A stretch of DNA of 64,000 nucleotides from JAFGKK01 sp964521085 (lineage in GTDB: Bacteria > Chloroflexota > Anaerolineae > Anaerolineales > RBG-16-64-43), in the NCBI GenBank assembly GCA_964521085.1, contig CAZFPL010000005.1, positions 1 through 64,000 on the forward strand. The letters run 5' to 3'. Under the pieces are notes generated by a model, which was not told the DNA's origin, ran no database searches, and was given only the letters and a program-made list of their open reading frames with translations. The position numbers were made by a program, and so were the translations under genes. This document shows, piece after piece, positions 9,207 to 18,558 of the stretch; position 1 is the stretch's first letter; every line of letters starts with the position of its first letter.

Positions 9207-11582
9207 ATGGATGAAAAATCATTAAGGACGCTGGAACTGAATCGTGTGCTCGAACGATTGGCGGAACACACCTCGTTTTCCGCATCCCGCGAGCGCGTCC
9301 TATCCGCGCGCCCCGCGGCGGATATCGCCGCCGCCAACCGACTGCTCGATGAAACCAGCCAGGCGCGGATACTTCTGGAACGGCACACCGACATGTCCAT
9401 CGGCGGCGCGCGGGATATCCGCCCGGCCGCCCGTGACGCCGTGCGCGGCATCACGCTGCTGCCCGAATCGCTGCTGGCCGTCCGGACGACGCTGCAATCC
9501 GCCCGTTCCATCCGCCGCTCGCTTTCCCGGATCGCGGAGGAGGCGCCGGACCTATTCCGGCTCTCCTCCCGGATGGATGAATGCTCCGGATTGATCGAAA
9601 CCATCGGCCGCACGATCAACGACGAAGGCGAAGTGCTCGACAGCGCCTCCCCCAAACTTGCGTCGGTGCGCGCCGAAGTCCGCACCACCCACGACCGCCT
9701 GCTTTCCCGCTTGCAGCGGATCCTCACCGAGCACGGTTCCCAGCTTCAGGAGCCGATCCTCACCCAGCGCGAGGGACGCTACGTCGTGCCGCTGCGGTCG
9801 GAATTCAAGGGCCGCTTGCGCGGGATCGTCCATGACCAATCCTCCTCCGGTGCAACGCTGTTCATCGAACCGCTGGCAACGGTCGAACTCGGCAACCGCT
9901 GGCGCGAGGCGATTTTAGAGGAACAGGAAGAGATCCACCGAATCCTGGCGGCTCTTTCCGCGCAGGTCGGGGAGCAATGCGACGCATTGATCCAGACGGT
10001 GGATGCTCTTGCCGATTACGATGCGGCATTGGCAAGAGCCCGTTATGCGGACCAGCTGGATGCCGTGCGCGCCGAACTCGTGGAAATCCCCACCTCTCCC
10101 CCGGCGGAATTCACCCCCCTGCTCTTCCATTCCGCGCGCCACCCGCTGCTCGACGGGGCGACGGTCGTCCCGATCGATATCGCCCTGCGGGCGGGAGTGC
10201 GGGCTCTCGTGATCACCGGACCGAACACCGGTGGAAAAACGGTGGCGCTCAAGACCGCCGGGTTGCTTGCGCTCATGACCCAATGCGGAATGCACATCCC
10301 GGCCGAAGCCGGTTCGAAATCGGCGTTTTTCGATTCCGTCTATGCCGATATCGGCGACGAGCAATCCATCGAACAATCGTTGTCCACCTTTTCGGCGCAC
10401 GTCGGGCAGATCATCCGCATCCTTTCCGCGGCCACGCCGCAATCCCTGGTGATCCTCGACGAACTGGGCGCCGGGACCGATCCGCAGGAGGGTTCGGGCT
10501 TGGCGCGCGCGATTCTCTCCACCCTTCTGCGGCGCGGGATACCCACGCTCGTGGCGACGCATTACCCGGAACTGAAGGCTTTCGCCTACAACACGCCCGG
10601 CGCGGAAAACGCATGCATGGAATTTGATATGCGCACGCTGCGCCCCACCTACCGGCTTGTCCTCGGCCTGCCGGGACGTTCGAATGCGCTTGCCATCGCC
10701 CGGCGGCTCGGCTTGCCGGAGGAAATTCTTGCTGAAGCCCGTTCGATGGTGGACGCGGGCGATCTCGAGGCCGACCGCCTTCTCGAAAAAATCCAGCGCG
10801 AACGCGAGACCGCGCGCCGTGAACGGGAAGACGCCGAAAAACTCAACCGGCGCGCCTTGCAGCGTGAACGCACGCTGGCGCACCGCCTGGGCGGGATCGA
10901 GGAGGAACGCAATCGCATTTTGGATGAATCCCGGGCGCGCGCGGAACAGGAACTGGAAGGATTGCGCGACGAGCTGCGCGATCTCCGCCGCCGGGCGGGG
11001 CACGCCGCCGCGCCGGAATTGCAGAAGATCGCGGCCGAGGCGCGCGCGCTGGAGGACCGGATCGAACGCAGCGCGGAAAATGTGGGCGCTGAAATTTCAG
11101 CCCCCTCGCCCGCGCGCGACGGGCGCATCGGGGAAACCGTGCGCCTGAAAGGTCTCGGCGTCGCCGGGAAGATCACCGGTCGCGACGGCGACCAGTACGA
11201 GTTGCAACTCGGCGCGCTCCGAATCCGCGCCGACCGCGGAGATTTCATCGTTCCCGAGGAATCCCCCGCTCCTGCAAGCCCGGCGCCTGCGGCGGAAGAT
11301 TCGAGGCCGGCGCGAATCCTCCCATCCAAACCCAGCCCGGGACTCGAGCTCGACCTGCGCGGCCGGATGGTGGAGGAGGGATTGATCGAACTCGAGCGCT
11401 ATCTCGATTCCGCGGTAATGGCCGGCCTGCCCTGGGTGCGGATCATCCATGGCAAAGGAACCGGCAAACTGCGCAGCGCGGTGCGCGAAGCGCTGCGAAA
11501 GCATCCCCAGGTGGTATCGGTTGAATCCGGAGCGGAGATGGAAGGCGGCGAGGGTGTGACGATCGCGCGATTGGAATCCTGA
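9207..11582 (+). CDS. mutS2: Endonuclease MutS2 (Smr-domain MutS homologue)
   Basis: 791 aa, the usual length for the family. It lacks the MutS mismatch-recognition domain and has the MutS core/clamp region, the ABC-type ATPase (Walker A GPNTGGKT near residue 340; LDELGAGTDPQEG Walker B/signature region), a long charged coiled coil (about 510-640) and a C-terminal Smr domain (LDLRG, then HGKGTGKLR). Family members act in recombination control and in rescue of collided ribosomes; which applies here is not visible. The ATG follows the palindrome cluster with no clear Shine-Dalgarno. The stop lies directly at the assembly gap. Confidence 0.93.
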   Translation: MDEKSLRTLELNRVLERLAEHTSFSASRERVLSARPAADIAAANRLLDETSQARILLERHTDMSIGGARDIRPAARDAVRGITLLPESLLAVRTTLQSARSIRRSLSRIAEEAPDLFRLSSRMDECSGLIETIGRTINDEGEVLDSASPKLASVRAEVRTTHDRLLSRLQRILTEHGSQLQEPILTQREGRYVVPLRSEFKGRLRGIVHDQSSSGATLFIEPLATVELGNRWREAILEEQEEIHRILAALSAQVGEQCDALIQTVDALADYDAALARARYADQLDAVRAELVEIPTSPPAEFTPLLFHSARHPLLDGATVVPIDIALRAGVRALVITGPNTGGKTVALKTAGLLALMTQCGMHIPAEAGSKSAFFDSVYADIGDEQSIEQSLSTFSAHVGQIIRILSAATPQSLVILDELGAGTDPQEGSGLARAILSTLLRRGIPTLVATHYPELKAFAYNTPGAENACMEFDMRTLRPTYRLVLGLPGRSNALAIARRLGLPEEILAEARSMVDAGDLEADRLLEKIQRERETARREREDAEKLNRRALQRERTLAHRLGGIEEERNRILDESRARAEQELEGLRDELRDLRRRAGHAAAPELQKIAAEARALEDRIERSAENVGAEISAPSPARDGRIGETVRLKGLGVAGKITGRDGDQYELQLGALRIRADRGDFIVPEESPAPASPAPAAEDSRPARILPSKPSPGLELDLRGRMVEEGLIELERYLDSAVMAGLPWVRIIHGKGTGKLRSAVREALRKHPQVVSVESGAEMEGGEGVTIARLES

Positions 11583-11682
11583 NNNNNNNNNNNNNNNNNN
11601 NNNNNNNNNNNNNNNNNNNNNNNNNNNNNNNNNNNNNNNNNNNNNNNNNNNNNNNNNNNNNNNNNNNNNNNNNNNNNNNNNN
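11583..11682. other. Assembly gap (100 N)
   Basis: A run of exactly 100 N, the conventional placeholder for a gap of unknown size. It removes the start of trpS and any sequence between mutS2 and trpS. Confidence 0.99.
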
Positions 11683-12648
11683 TTCTCCGGCGCCCGGCCG
11701 ACCGGCCGGCAACATCTCGGCAATTACCTCGGCGCGATCAGGAATTACGTCGCGCTGCAGGAAGAATACGACTGCGTCTATTGCATCGTCGACCTGCATG
11801 CGCTGACCACCCTTGAGGATTTCCACCTCCTGCGCGAGAACACCGCCGAGATGACGCTGGATTGGCTGGCGGCGGGAATCCGCCCGGAGGAGACGATCCT
11901 CTTCGTGCAAAGCCACGTCCCGCAGGTGACCGAATTGCACACGATCCTTTCGATGTTCACCCCCTTGGGAAAACTCACCGACCTGCCGACCTTCAAGGAA
12001 AAGGCGCGCATGCATCCGCATAACATCAACTACGGGCTGGTGGGCTACCCGGTGCTGATGGCGGCGGACATCGCACTCTATAAAGCCGATGTCGTTCCGG
12101 TCGGAATCGACCAGGAGAGTCACCTCGAGTTCACGCGCGAGGTGGTGCGGTCTTTCAACTTCCGCACCGGCAAGCAGGTGCTGGTCGAGCCGCAAATGAA
12201 GACCACCAACTACCCCAAGGTGATCGGCACCGACGGGGTGCAGAAGATGAGTAAAAGCCTCAACAACCAGATCGAACTGGCGCTGACCGATGTGGAAACC
12301 ACGGCCAAGGTGATGACGATGGTCACCGATCCGCAGCGCACGCACCGCACCATCCCCGGCCGCCCCGAGGTGTGCAACGTGTTCACCCTGCACCACTCGT
12401 TCACGCCGGAAGCGGACGTGGAACGGATCGCGGCCGACTGCCGCAGCGCGAAACTCGGCTGCGTCGACGATAAAAAATGCCTGGCGGCGAACATCAACCG
12501 CCACATGGCGGAATTCCGCGAGAAGCGCGCCGAGCTGGCGAAGAAACCGGATTACGTATGGGACGTGCTGTCCGATGGCGCCAAGCGCGCGCGGGTCATC
12601 GCCGATCAGACGATGGACGAGGTGCGGGCGGCGATCGGGCTTCCGTAG
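11683..12648 (+). CDS. trpS: Tryptophanyl-tRNA synthetase, 5' truncated by gap
   Basis: The frame is open from the first base after the gap: FSGARPTG then QHLGNYLGA, the class I HIGH-type motif of TrpRS. Only a few N-terminal residues are missing. The KMSKS loop appears as VQKMSKSLNNQ, near visible residue 187. The enzyme charges tRNA-Trp in the cytoplasm. The 321 visible residues fit a normal bacterial TrpRS of about 330-350. The ATG at 11851 is internal and should not be taken as the start. Confidence 0.93.
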   Translation, partial: FSGARPTGRQHLGNYLGAIRNYVALQEEYDCVYCIVDLHALTTLEDFHLLRENTAEMTLDWLAAGIRPEETILFVQSHVPQVTELHTILSMFTPLGKLTDLPTFKEKARMHPHNINYGLVGYPVLMAADIALYKADVVPVGIDQESHLEFTREVVRSFNFRTGKQVLVEPQMKTTNYPKVIGTDGVQKMSKSLNNQIELALTDVETTAKVMTMVTDPQRTHRTIPGRPEVCNVFTLHHSFTPEADVERIAADCRSAKLGCVDDKKCLAANINRHMAEFREKRAELAKKPDYVWDVLSDGAKRARVIADQTMDEVRAAIGLP

Positions 12649-12864
12649 AGAATCAGACGATGGACAATAGACCATGGAAATACCAGTCAATAAGGTCGAT
12701 GGTTTGAGGCTCGTAATTCCTTTCGATACGCATCCAAAGGGCTTTGGACCAAGGATCATCGACCATTGACAAACCAACAGCCATCGTCCATGGTCCATGG
12801 TCGCCGCCAATGATGGATACCCGCTAAACCGGAATCCATAACCCCCCAGAAAGAATCTCCATCC

Positions 12865-13305
12865 ATGCGGATAGTCCTCCAACGTGTCACACATGCAAGC
12901 GTAATCGTCGACGGACAACCTGTCGCCAGGATCGGGCGCGGGCTGCTGATCCTGCTCGGAATTGGCCCGGGGGACGGTAAACCGGAGGTGGAGTACCTTG
13001 CGGAGAAATGTGCATTTCTAAGAATCTTCGAGGATGAGGGAGGGAAAACCAATTTATCGGTTCAGGATATCAAAGGGGAAGCGCTGGTGGTATCGCAATT
13101 CACGTTGTATGCCGATGCGCGCAAAGGCAGGCGGCCTTCCTTCACCGACGCCGCCGCTCCGGAAGTCGCCGAACCGCTGGTACGTTGCTTTGCAGAAAAG
13201 CTGAACGCGCTGGGCGTGCCCACCCGCACCGGATCGTTCGGCGCGCACATGCAGGTGGAATTGAACAACGACGGGCCGTTTACCTTGGAGTTGGAATCCC
13301 CCTAA
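12865..13305 (+). CDS. dtd: D-aminoacyl-tRNA deacylase
   Basis: A 146-aa protein matching DTD along its length: N-terminal MRIVLQRV, SQFTLYAD (77-84) and the C-terminal Gly-Pro motif NNDGPFT (Gly137-Pro138), with which the dimer forms the chiral-proofreading active site. It hydrolyses D-amino acids (and Gly mischarged on tRNA-Ala) from tRNA. Position after trpS is consistent with a translation-quality role, although the two are separated by 216 bp of repeat-rich sequence. No strong Shine-Dalgarno precedes the ATG. Confidence 0.92.
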   Translation: MRIVLQRVTHASVIVDGQPVARIGRGLLILLGIGPGDGKPEVEYLAEKCAFLRIFEDEGGKTNLSVQDIKGEALVVSQFTLYADARKGRRPSFTDAAAPEVAEPLVRCFAEKLNALGVPTRTGSFGAHMQVELNNDGPFTLELESP

Positions 13306-13313
13306 GCAATGTC

Positions 13314-13342
13314 ATCCCTCGCCCTGTTTTAGGGCGAGGGAT
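13314..13342. repeat. Perfect 12-bp hairpin after dtd
   Basis: ATCCCTCGCCCT and its complement around a GTTTT loop, starting 9 nt after the dtd stop. It could terminate dtd transcription, but there is no T-run; it may equally be an extragenic palindrome. Confidence 0.55.
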
Positions 13343-13386
13343 CGGTGACTACTTCCACAAATCGAGCCTATTCACATCCATTCGCA

Positions 13387-13444
13387 ACCGATTCCTCGCC
13401 CATCGCCGGCGGCTCAGGGCTCGGAATGACACACGCAGTGTGTC
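13387..13444. repeat. REP-like element, half copy, next to the purB stop
   Basis: Contains ACCGATTCCT and CTCGGAATGACA, the same two blocks as in the element at 14991-15135, and ends in a 7-bp hairpin GACACAC-GCA-GTGTGTC at 13428-13444, 7 nt from the purB stop codon. Confidence 0.5.
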
Positions 13445-13450
13445 CTATCG

Positions 13451-14854
13451 CTAGGATAACGCCGCGCGGATCTTTTCCGCCATCTCCCGCGCGCGCGCCG
13501 GCGCAGAGCCGACATACGCGCTTGCATCCATCAATTCCCGGATCCTCGCCGGCTGCAGGTGCTTGAGCATGTCGGGGTCGGCGGCGAGGTAACCCGCGAG
13601 CGGATTGACCCGTCCGTCGCGCAGGACGCTCCATGCCTTGCGGCTGTGCTCGCGGATCTTTTCATGCATCGCCTGCCGGTCGGCTCCCGCCGCGACCAGC
13701 GCCATCAGCACCCGTTCGCTTGCGGAGAATGCGCCGAACCGGGCGAGGTTCGCTTTGCACCCCTCTTCATCGACATCGAGGCCGTCCATGATCCCCGTCA
13801 TCACCGTCAGCATTTCCTCGGTGGCCAGGAACGCTTCGGGAAGGATGCTGCGCCGGTTGGCGGAATCGTCGATCGTGCGCTCCAGTAAACTTTGAGCCGC
13901 ATTCTGCCAGGCAACCTCCGGAAGCACGGCCACGAAGCGCGCCAGCGAGCATACATTCTCCGCTTTCACCGGATTGCGCTTGAAGGGCATTGCACTCGAT
14001 CCCACCTGGCGTTTGCCCATCGGTTCGCGGACTTCGCCGAAGCCGGCGGATTGCATAATCCGCAAGTCGAAGGCGACCTTGTGGAGTGACGCCGCCAGCC
14101 CGGCCAACGTGGAGAGCAAGCGGTAATCCTGGATTCGTGGATACGTCTGCGACGTCACCGGGAAGGCCGCAAGTCCCAGCGATTCCATCACCGTGGCGTC
14201 AATCACATCGGGGGAGAGGTTTTTCCCGCTGAGAATCTCGCCGTAGGAGGCCGCCGTTCCCACGGCGCCCTTCATCCCTTTGCCGCGCAATCCGTTTCGC
14301 ACCCGCCGCAAATCCAGCCAATGCTCGAGCAGATCCTGCCCATAGATTGCCAGCCGGTACCCGAGCGTGGTTGGTTCAGCGGGTTGGAGATGGGTGTAGC
14401 CCAGCACCACCAGCTCGGAATAGTGTTCGATCTGGGCGGCAATGGACTCTAACAGCTTCCGATGTCCGTCCAACAGAAGGTCCATTCCATCGCGCATGCG
14501 CAGGACGTCGGCGTTATCGGTGATGTCGGCCGAGGTGGCTCCCCAATGGATGATCCTACCCCCCACCGGGCAGAGTTCGGCGAAGGCGCGCACTTCGGCC
14601 ATCACATCGTGGCCGATTTCCTTCTCGATCTCAAGCGACCGCTCGAGGGTCACATCCGGTGCGTGCAGCCGTAAATCCTCCACCTGTTCGGGCTTGACCA
14701 GCCCGAATTGCTGCTGCGTCTCCGCCAGCGCGATCCAGATCCGGCGCCAGAGCAGGCGGCGGTTCTTTTCCGAAAAGATCCTCCGCATGGCAACGGATCC
14801 GTAACGCGAACTGAACGGTGACGTGTAATCTTCCATCATGATATCGACATCCAT
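13451..14854 (-). CDS. purB: Adenylosuccinate lyase
   Basis: 467 aa of the fumarase/aspartase superfamily; cleaves SAICAR and adenylosuccinate to fumarate in purine synthesis. The signature SSAMPFKRNPVKAEN and the upstream histidine region GYTHLQPAEPTTLGYR are present, with GATSADITDNAD in the N-terminal part. The frame is open a further 60 codons upstream, but ATG 14854 is chosen because GGAGGAG lies 6 nt before it and the family N-terminus starts here (EDYTSPFSSRYGS). It is a lone purine gene here, flanked on both sides by related REP-like repeats. Confidence 0.94.
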   Translation of the reverse strand: MDVDIMMEDYTSPFSSRYGSVAMRRIFSEKNRRLLWRRIWIALAETQQQFGLVKPEQVEDLRLHAPDVTLERSLEIEKEIGHDVMAEVRAFAELCPVGGRIIHWGATSADITDNADVLRMRDGMDLLLDGHRKLLESIAAQIEHYSELVVLGYTHLQPAEPTTLGYRLAIYGQDLLEHWLDLRRVRNGLRGKGMKGAVGTAASYGEILSGKNLSPDVIDATVMESLGLAAFPVTSQTYPRIQDYRLLSTLAGLAASLHKVAFDLRIMQSAGFGEVREPMGKRQVGSSAMPFKRNPVKAENVCSLARFVAVLPEVAWQNAAQSLLERTIDDSANRRSILPEAFLATEEMLTVMTGIMDGLDVDEEGCKANLARFGAFSASERVLMALVAAGADRQAMHEKIREHSRKAWSVLRDGRVNPLAGYLAADPDMLKHLQPARIRELMDASAYVGSAPARAREMAEKIRAALS

Positions 14855-14990
14855 ACTTGCTCCTCCGGCAGGGACGGTTTTAAGCCTGAGGCAAGGCGTC
14901 CCTGGAATATTATGCGCTACTTTGCAGATTGCGACAACCCGTTGGAATGATAAGTTCGGAGAGGACTTGGACAATTCGAAGCCACACAGA

Positions 14991-15135
14991 ACCGATTCCT
15001 TCCCTCGCTCCGCTCGGGACAGGCTGTCGCCCATTCCGGGCTCCCCCAGCCCGCCCGGTAGGCTGACCGGGGCGGGCTCGGAACGACACTCTCAGGATGT
15101 CATTCCGAGGCAGCGCAAGCGACCGAGGAATCGGT
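14991..15135. repeat. Nested REP-like palindrome upstream of purB
   Basis: Outer arms ACCGATTCCT (14991-15000) and AGGAATCGGT (15126-15135); inner arms CTCGGAACGACA (15077-15088) and TGTCATTCCGAG (15098-15109) with one mismatch. Same family as the half copy at 13387-13444. It lies between era and purB. Confidence 0.55.
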
Positions 15136-15167
15136 ATCGTATGGCTGGAAATATCGTATAGGATTGC

Positions 15168-16082
15168 TTATTTCTCTTTGGTGATGTACCCCAGGCGCCG
15201 GAGGGCATCCTCGCGATTGCGCCATCCGGGCAGCACCTTGACCCGCAGCTGCAGGTACAACTTCCGCCCGCTCATTTCCTCGATCTTCCGCCGCGCATCC
15301 ATGCCGATCCGTTTCAGCATGGATCCCGCCTTTCCAATCACAATGGCTTTATGCGACTCTCTCTCCACGAATATGGTGGCTTCAATAAAGGCACCTTCTT
15401 CTCCACGTTCCCGGTAGTCATCAACGCGCACCGCCACACCGTGGGGCACTTCCGCCCGCAGGTTGCGCAACGCGGCCTCGCGGATCAAATCCGCCGTGAT
15501 TTCCCTTTCGGAGAGATCGGTGATTTCCTCTTCCGGATAGAGAATCGGCCCTTCCGGGAGCCGGGAAATTATCATCTCCAACAACTCGTGCAGCCCCAGG
15601 CTTTGTTTGGCGGAGATTACGCAGCTTTCGGCTTTCGGAAGCAACGACTGGTACGCCGCCGCGTGTTTCTCCCGGACCGGGGTAGAAACAGCATCCGACT
15701 TATTCAGGACCAAAATCACGGGGGTTTCCGATTTTTTCTTGTGCAGCCAATCCGCAAGGGCGCGATCCTCTTCCGCGGCGGCCTGGGTCAGATCGGCGAG
15801 GAACAAAACCACATCCGCATCCTGGATGGTCGTCTCGGATTCGTGAACCATCGCCTTCCCCAAGCTGTTTTTAGGCGTATGCCAGCCCGGAGTGTCGAGG
15901 AACATGATTTGGGCGGCGGGAAGCGTGAGGATACCCATTTGCCGGCGCCGGGTCGTTTGCGGCCAGGGTGAGACACCGGCGATTTTTTGCCCGAGAAGGG
16001 CATTCAACAGGGTGGATTTTCCGACGTTCGGACGACCGACAACGGCTACGAATCCCGATCGGTGGATGGGAACACTCGGCAT
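15168..16082 (-). CDS. era: GTPase Era
   Basis: 304 aa, the normal Era length. G1 is GRPNVGKST (16-24), G3 is DTPGW, G4 is NKSD, and the C-terminal third is a KH-type RNA-binding domain with GKAGSMLKRIG. Era binds 16S rRNA near the 3' end and helps 30S assembly. The gene lies 10 nt after the stop of the SCP2 gene in the same direction with no good Shine-Dalgarno of its own, so it is probably cotranscribed and perhaps translationally coupled. Confidence 0.95.
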   Translation of the reverse strand: MPSVPIHRSGFVAVVGRPNVGKSTLLNALLGQKIAGVSPWPQTTRRRQMGILTLPAAQIMFLDTPGWHTPKNSLGKAMVHESETTIQDADVVLFLADLTQAAAEEDRALADWLHKKKSETPVILVLNKSDAVSTPVREKHAAAYQSLLPKAESCVISAKQSLGLHELLEMIISRLPEGPILYPEEEITDLSEREITADLIREAALRNLRAEVPHGVAVRVDDYRERGEEGAFIEATIFVERESHKAIVIGKAGSMLKRIGMDARRKIEEMSGRKLYLQLRVKVLPGWRNREDALRRLGYITKEK

Positions 16083-16092
16083 TTTGTGCGAA

Positions 16093-16419
16093 TCAGGAGC
16101 GTTGAAACAGGCTGACCATGCGCATCGCCAGGCCGACGTCTCCGTCCAATTTTATCTTCCCCTGCATGAACGCAGCCATGCCGTCGAGCTTGCCTTCCGT
16201 AATGGCATTGATATCCGCCAGGCTTGAGGTTACGGTCAACCGGGGTGAGGTTGCCTTCCCCTCGGCACCGGTGATTTTTCCGCCGGTGAATTTAATGACC
16301 CAGTTGCCCCCGCCTTCCCCCGTCAGATTGAACTGGATCTCCGCATCCAGTCCGACGGCTTTTTCGGGGGGAAAGTTGGAAATCAACTGATCGATTAGTT
16401 GTTTGGCATCAAGGGCCAT
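16093..16419 (-). CDS. SCP2 sterol-binding domain protein
   Basis: A 108-aa single-domain protein resembling SCP2/UbiJ-type domains: an alpha/beta fold with the stretch GNWVIKFTGGK, the dipping motif around ITEGKLDGMAAFMQGKIKLDGD, and a short C-terminal helix. Such proteins bind hydrophobic ligands such as lipids, but the ligand here is unknown. It is directly upstream of era in the same direction. Confidence 0.75.
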   Translation of the reverse strand: MALDAKQLIDQLISNFPPEKAVGLDAEIQFNLTGEGGGNWVIKFTGGKITGAEGKATSPRLTVTSSLADINAITEGKLDGMAAFMQGKIKLDGDVGLAMRMVSLFQRS

Positions 16420-16448
16420 GCACTTCTCCTATTCCTCTCTCCGGGATG

Positions 16449-17099
16449 TCATGCCTGCGCACGCTGTCCTTTCGTCCGATCCAGTATAAACTGAACGAGC
16501 GATTCCTGCTGGTGCGGCGTGATATCGATGAATTCCACGCCCACCTGGCTCCTTCTCGCCCCTTCCCCGGGGACCGAACGCACAATTCGCCCGGTGACGA
16601 TCAATTCCTCTTCCATCTCCCCGAGGGGAATTTGGAATTTCAGCCGCAACAGGGTCTCCTGTGGGCACACCCGGGTGGTTTCCAATAGGATCCCGCCGCC
16701 GCTGATGTCAAGCGCGGTCGACCGGGAGAACGGGATATTTCCGCTGCCGTCCCGAATCTCCGCATATTGGGCATCCATCCGGATGGGAAGACGCGGAAAA
16801 GCGCGACGCTCCAAATGGACCACCTCCTTTGGGAATTCCAATTCCACGCGGCCAACGGGTTCCTTCTCTTCCATCAGCACTCCACACGTGAAAAGAAAAA
16901 GTCCCTCCGTGGAGGGAACACTGACACGGACCGTAGAGCCCGACTGCAGTGCGAAGACACTTTGATTATTTTTCGGCGGCACGATAAAAAAAGACGCGTT
17001 CCCCACTTCCAGCACTTTTGAAGCAAACCAATTATCCCCTTCCAAAGAAGGCGACACATTGACGATGTGGTCTTCCTTGATCCACCGTTTGATTTCCAT
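16449..17099 (-). CDS. PilZ-domain protein (YcgR-like, predicted c-di-GMP binding)
   Basis: 216 aa. The N-terminal half resembles the YcgR-N (PilZN) beta-barrel; the C-terminal half is PilZ with the RxxxR element in ERRAFPRLPIRM and the DxSxxG element in ALDISGGGILLE, the two motifs that hold cyclic-di-GMP. YcgR-type proteins transmit c-di-GMP to motility or surface machinery; no flagellar gene is in the window, so the target is unknown. ATG 17099 is chosen because AGGGG lies 7 nt upstream; the 54 extra codons upstream do not look like protein. Confidence 0.82.
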   Translation of the reverse strand: MEIKRWIKEDHIVNVSPSLEGDNWFASKVLEVGNASFFIVPPKNNQSVFALQSGSTVRVSVPSTEGLFLFTCGVLMEEKEPVGRVELEFPKEVVHLERRAFPRLPIRMDAQYAEIRDGSGNIPFSRSTALDISGGGILLETTRVCPQETLLRLKFQIPLGEMEEELIVTGRIVRSVPGEGARRSQVGVEFIDITPHQQESLVQFILDRTKGQRAQA

Positions 17100-17291
17100 G
17101 ATGAAGCCCCTGGCATTCTCCCTGACCCTCTGGAATAAAACCGCACCCGCCCCCTCGTTTTTCCCGGGACAAGCGGCAGCCCATCCCCTTGATGAAATTA
17201 TAACTCCTGGGTGAAACCATCTGTCACGCGTTCCATCACCTATTCCGTAATAATTAATCACTTGTTTGTAACGTTCAAAATGGGGGTTTTA

Positions 17292-18029
17292 CTAGGCCCA
17301 AACCGGCCATGGAACCGAAATTCCCGGCCCAGGAAGCGGGAATTTGCCTGCTTTCCATAGGGCCCGAGCCCGGGATTCCAGTGCCGTGATTTCATCGGCG
17401 GCTAGAAGCGGGGAAAGGTGAACCCCCGGTTTGGATTTGGTGATTTTTTCCAACATTTGAATGACGTCATCCGGCAGGGCCTCTTCCGCAAAATCCCAGA
17501 TTACTGTCCGCAGCTTCCATTCCCGGTGAAAGCAGACGCCATGGTCGATTAACCAGATCGCCCCCGCGGTGTCGCGCACCACATGCATCGCCTTCCGGTC
17601 TGCGTTATTGATGACGATATCGAACGCCGCCACCCGGCGCAGCGCGTCAGGATCCTGGTCCCGGATGAGGAAGTAATTCTGCTCAAGATCCAGGTCGAGG
17701 TATTCCTGGAAGGAACCGGGACCCAAAGGGCCGTCCGTCCGGAATACGGTTGGCGGTATGAAATTCCACCCCAGCAGCCGGGAAACTTCGAAAGCGGCGG
17801 CTTCCCGTTTAGCCAGACTGCCGGTTGGGAAATCCCACAGCGGCCGTTCTCCCCGTACCGGTTTGTAGACAGCCGGGAGAGACCCGGAGGGTGCACGAAC
17901 CTGGCATAGGAAGGTATCGTTCGAGCCCAGGCGGAACAGACCGCGCACCTCCGCTTCCCCTTCCTGGAGGATTTCCAGCGCGCCGTCTGTCGTATACAGG
18001 CGCTGGGATGGCCTAATGTTTGTGTCCAT
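17292..18029 (-). CDS. SCO1664-family protein, probable PI3K/PI4K-like kinase
   Basis: 245 aa. Blocks typical of the family: a lysine in AVYKPVRGERPLWDFP, GPGSFQEYL, FDIVINNADRKAMHV and IWLIDHGVCFH followed by KLRTVIWDFA. NNADRK and IDHG resemble catalytic and metal-binding loops of phosphatidylinositol-kinase-like enzymes. The substrate is unknown. ATG 18029 overlaps the end of the DUF3090 gene by 17 bp, so the two are probably coupled. Together with DUF3090 and the phosphomutase-like gene it forms a trio known from Actinobacteria and some Chloroflexi. Confidence 0.85.
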   Translation of the reverse strand: MDTNIRPSQRLYTTDGALEILQEGEAEVRGLFRLGSNDTFLCQVRAPSGSLPAVYKPVRGERPLWDFPTGSLAKREAAAFEVSRLLGWNFIPPTVFRTDGPLGPGSFQEYLDLDLEQNYFLIRDQDPDALRRVAAFDIVINNADRKAMHVVRDTAGAIWLIDHGVCFHREWKLRTVIWDFAEEALPDDVIQMLEKITKSKPGVHLSPLLAADEITALESRARALWKAGKFPLPGPGISVPWPVWA

Positions 18030-18540
18030 TTCGGCGGGGGCAGAAATGACCCGTGGGATCGATCGGGTTCCCGCAGTTGCCGCAGATCGGCCGGCCGCGC
18101 CGCGCCAGTTCCGCGCCCCACTGCGCCAATCGCCGCAGTTGGACACGGGTGCACCAGAGGGATGCTTCCGACGTCGGCTCTCCGGTGGGGGTGTCTTCTA
18201 CGGCCTCGCGGAGGACGAACAGCAAGCGATCTTCCTTCTCATCGTACCCCAACCCCATATTCCCGATATGAAACGCCGGCTCCAAAGGATGCTCCAATCC
18301 CATTTCCGACTCCTCAAAGCGCGCATCGGCCTCTTCGAGATTGGGGAACCGCTGTTGGAGATCGTTCAGGAACTGCTCGATCGACAAGGCGAGCATCAGC
18401 ACTTGCTCTTTTTCCGCCCGGAGAGTCACTTGTTGGCCGGATCCGCGGGCTTGCAGGTAAAACACGCGATGCCCGGGTTCGCCCACCGTACCGAGGGTTA
18501 TCCGTTCCACAGGTCGTATCTCAAAATGGGAAGAAGGCAT
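18013..18540 (-). CDS. DUF3090 family protein
   Basis: 175 aa. Matches the family in the N-terminal GHRVFYLQARGSGQQVTL region and in the C-terminal metal-binding-like tail CGNCGNPIDPTGHFCPR, which has CxxC plus a third Cys. No enzymatic role is known; it is the middle member of the conserved trio. It starts 18 nt after the phosphatase stop and overlaps the kinase-like gene by 17 bp, so all three are read as one unit. Confidence 0.85.
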   Translation of the reverse strand: MPSSHFEIRPVERITLGTVGEPGHRVFYLQARGSGQQVTLRAEKEQVLMLALSIEQFLNDLQQRFPNLEEADARFEESEMGLEHPLEPAFHIGNMGLGYDEKEDRLLFVLREAVEDTPTGEPTSEASLWCTRVQLRRLAQWGAELARRGRPICGNCGNPIDPTGHFCPRRNGHKH

Positions 18541-18558
18541 ATCGCTCCTGCACCGCCC

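Noticed and set aside
9915..11003. 362-codon reverse open frame inside mutS2
   Set aside because: Shadow frame; the MutS2 ATPase motifs are on the forward strand.
11851..12648. TrpS starting at the internal ATG 11851
   Set aside because: The HLGN motif lies upstream in the same open frame, so the true start is in the gap.
11443..12918. Reverse open frame running through the N gap and trpS
   Set aside because: It includes 33 unknown residues from the N run, and the forward frame is TrpS.
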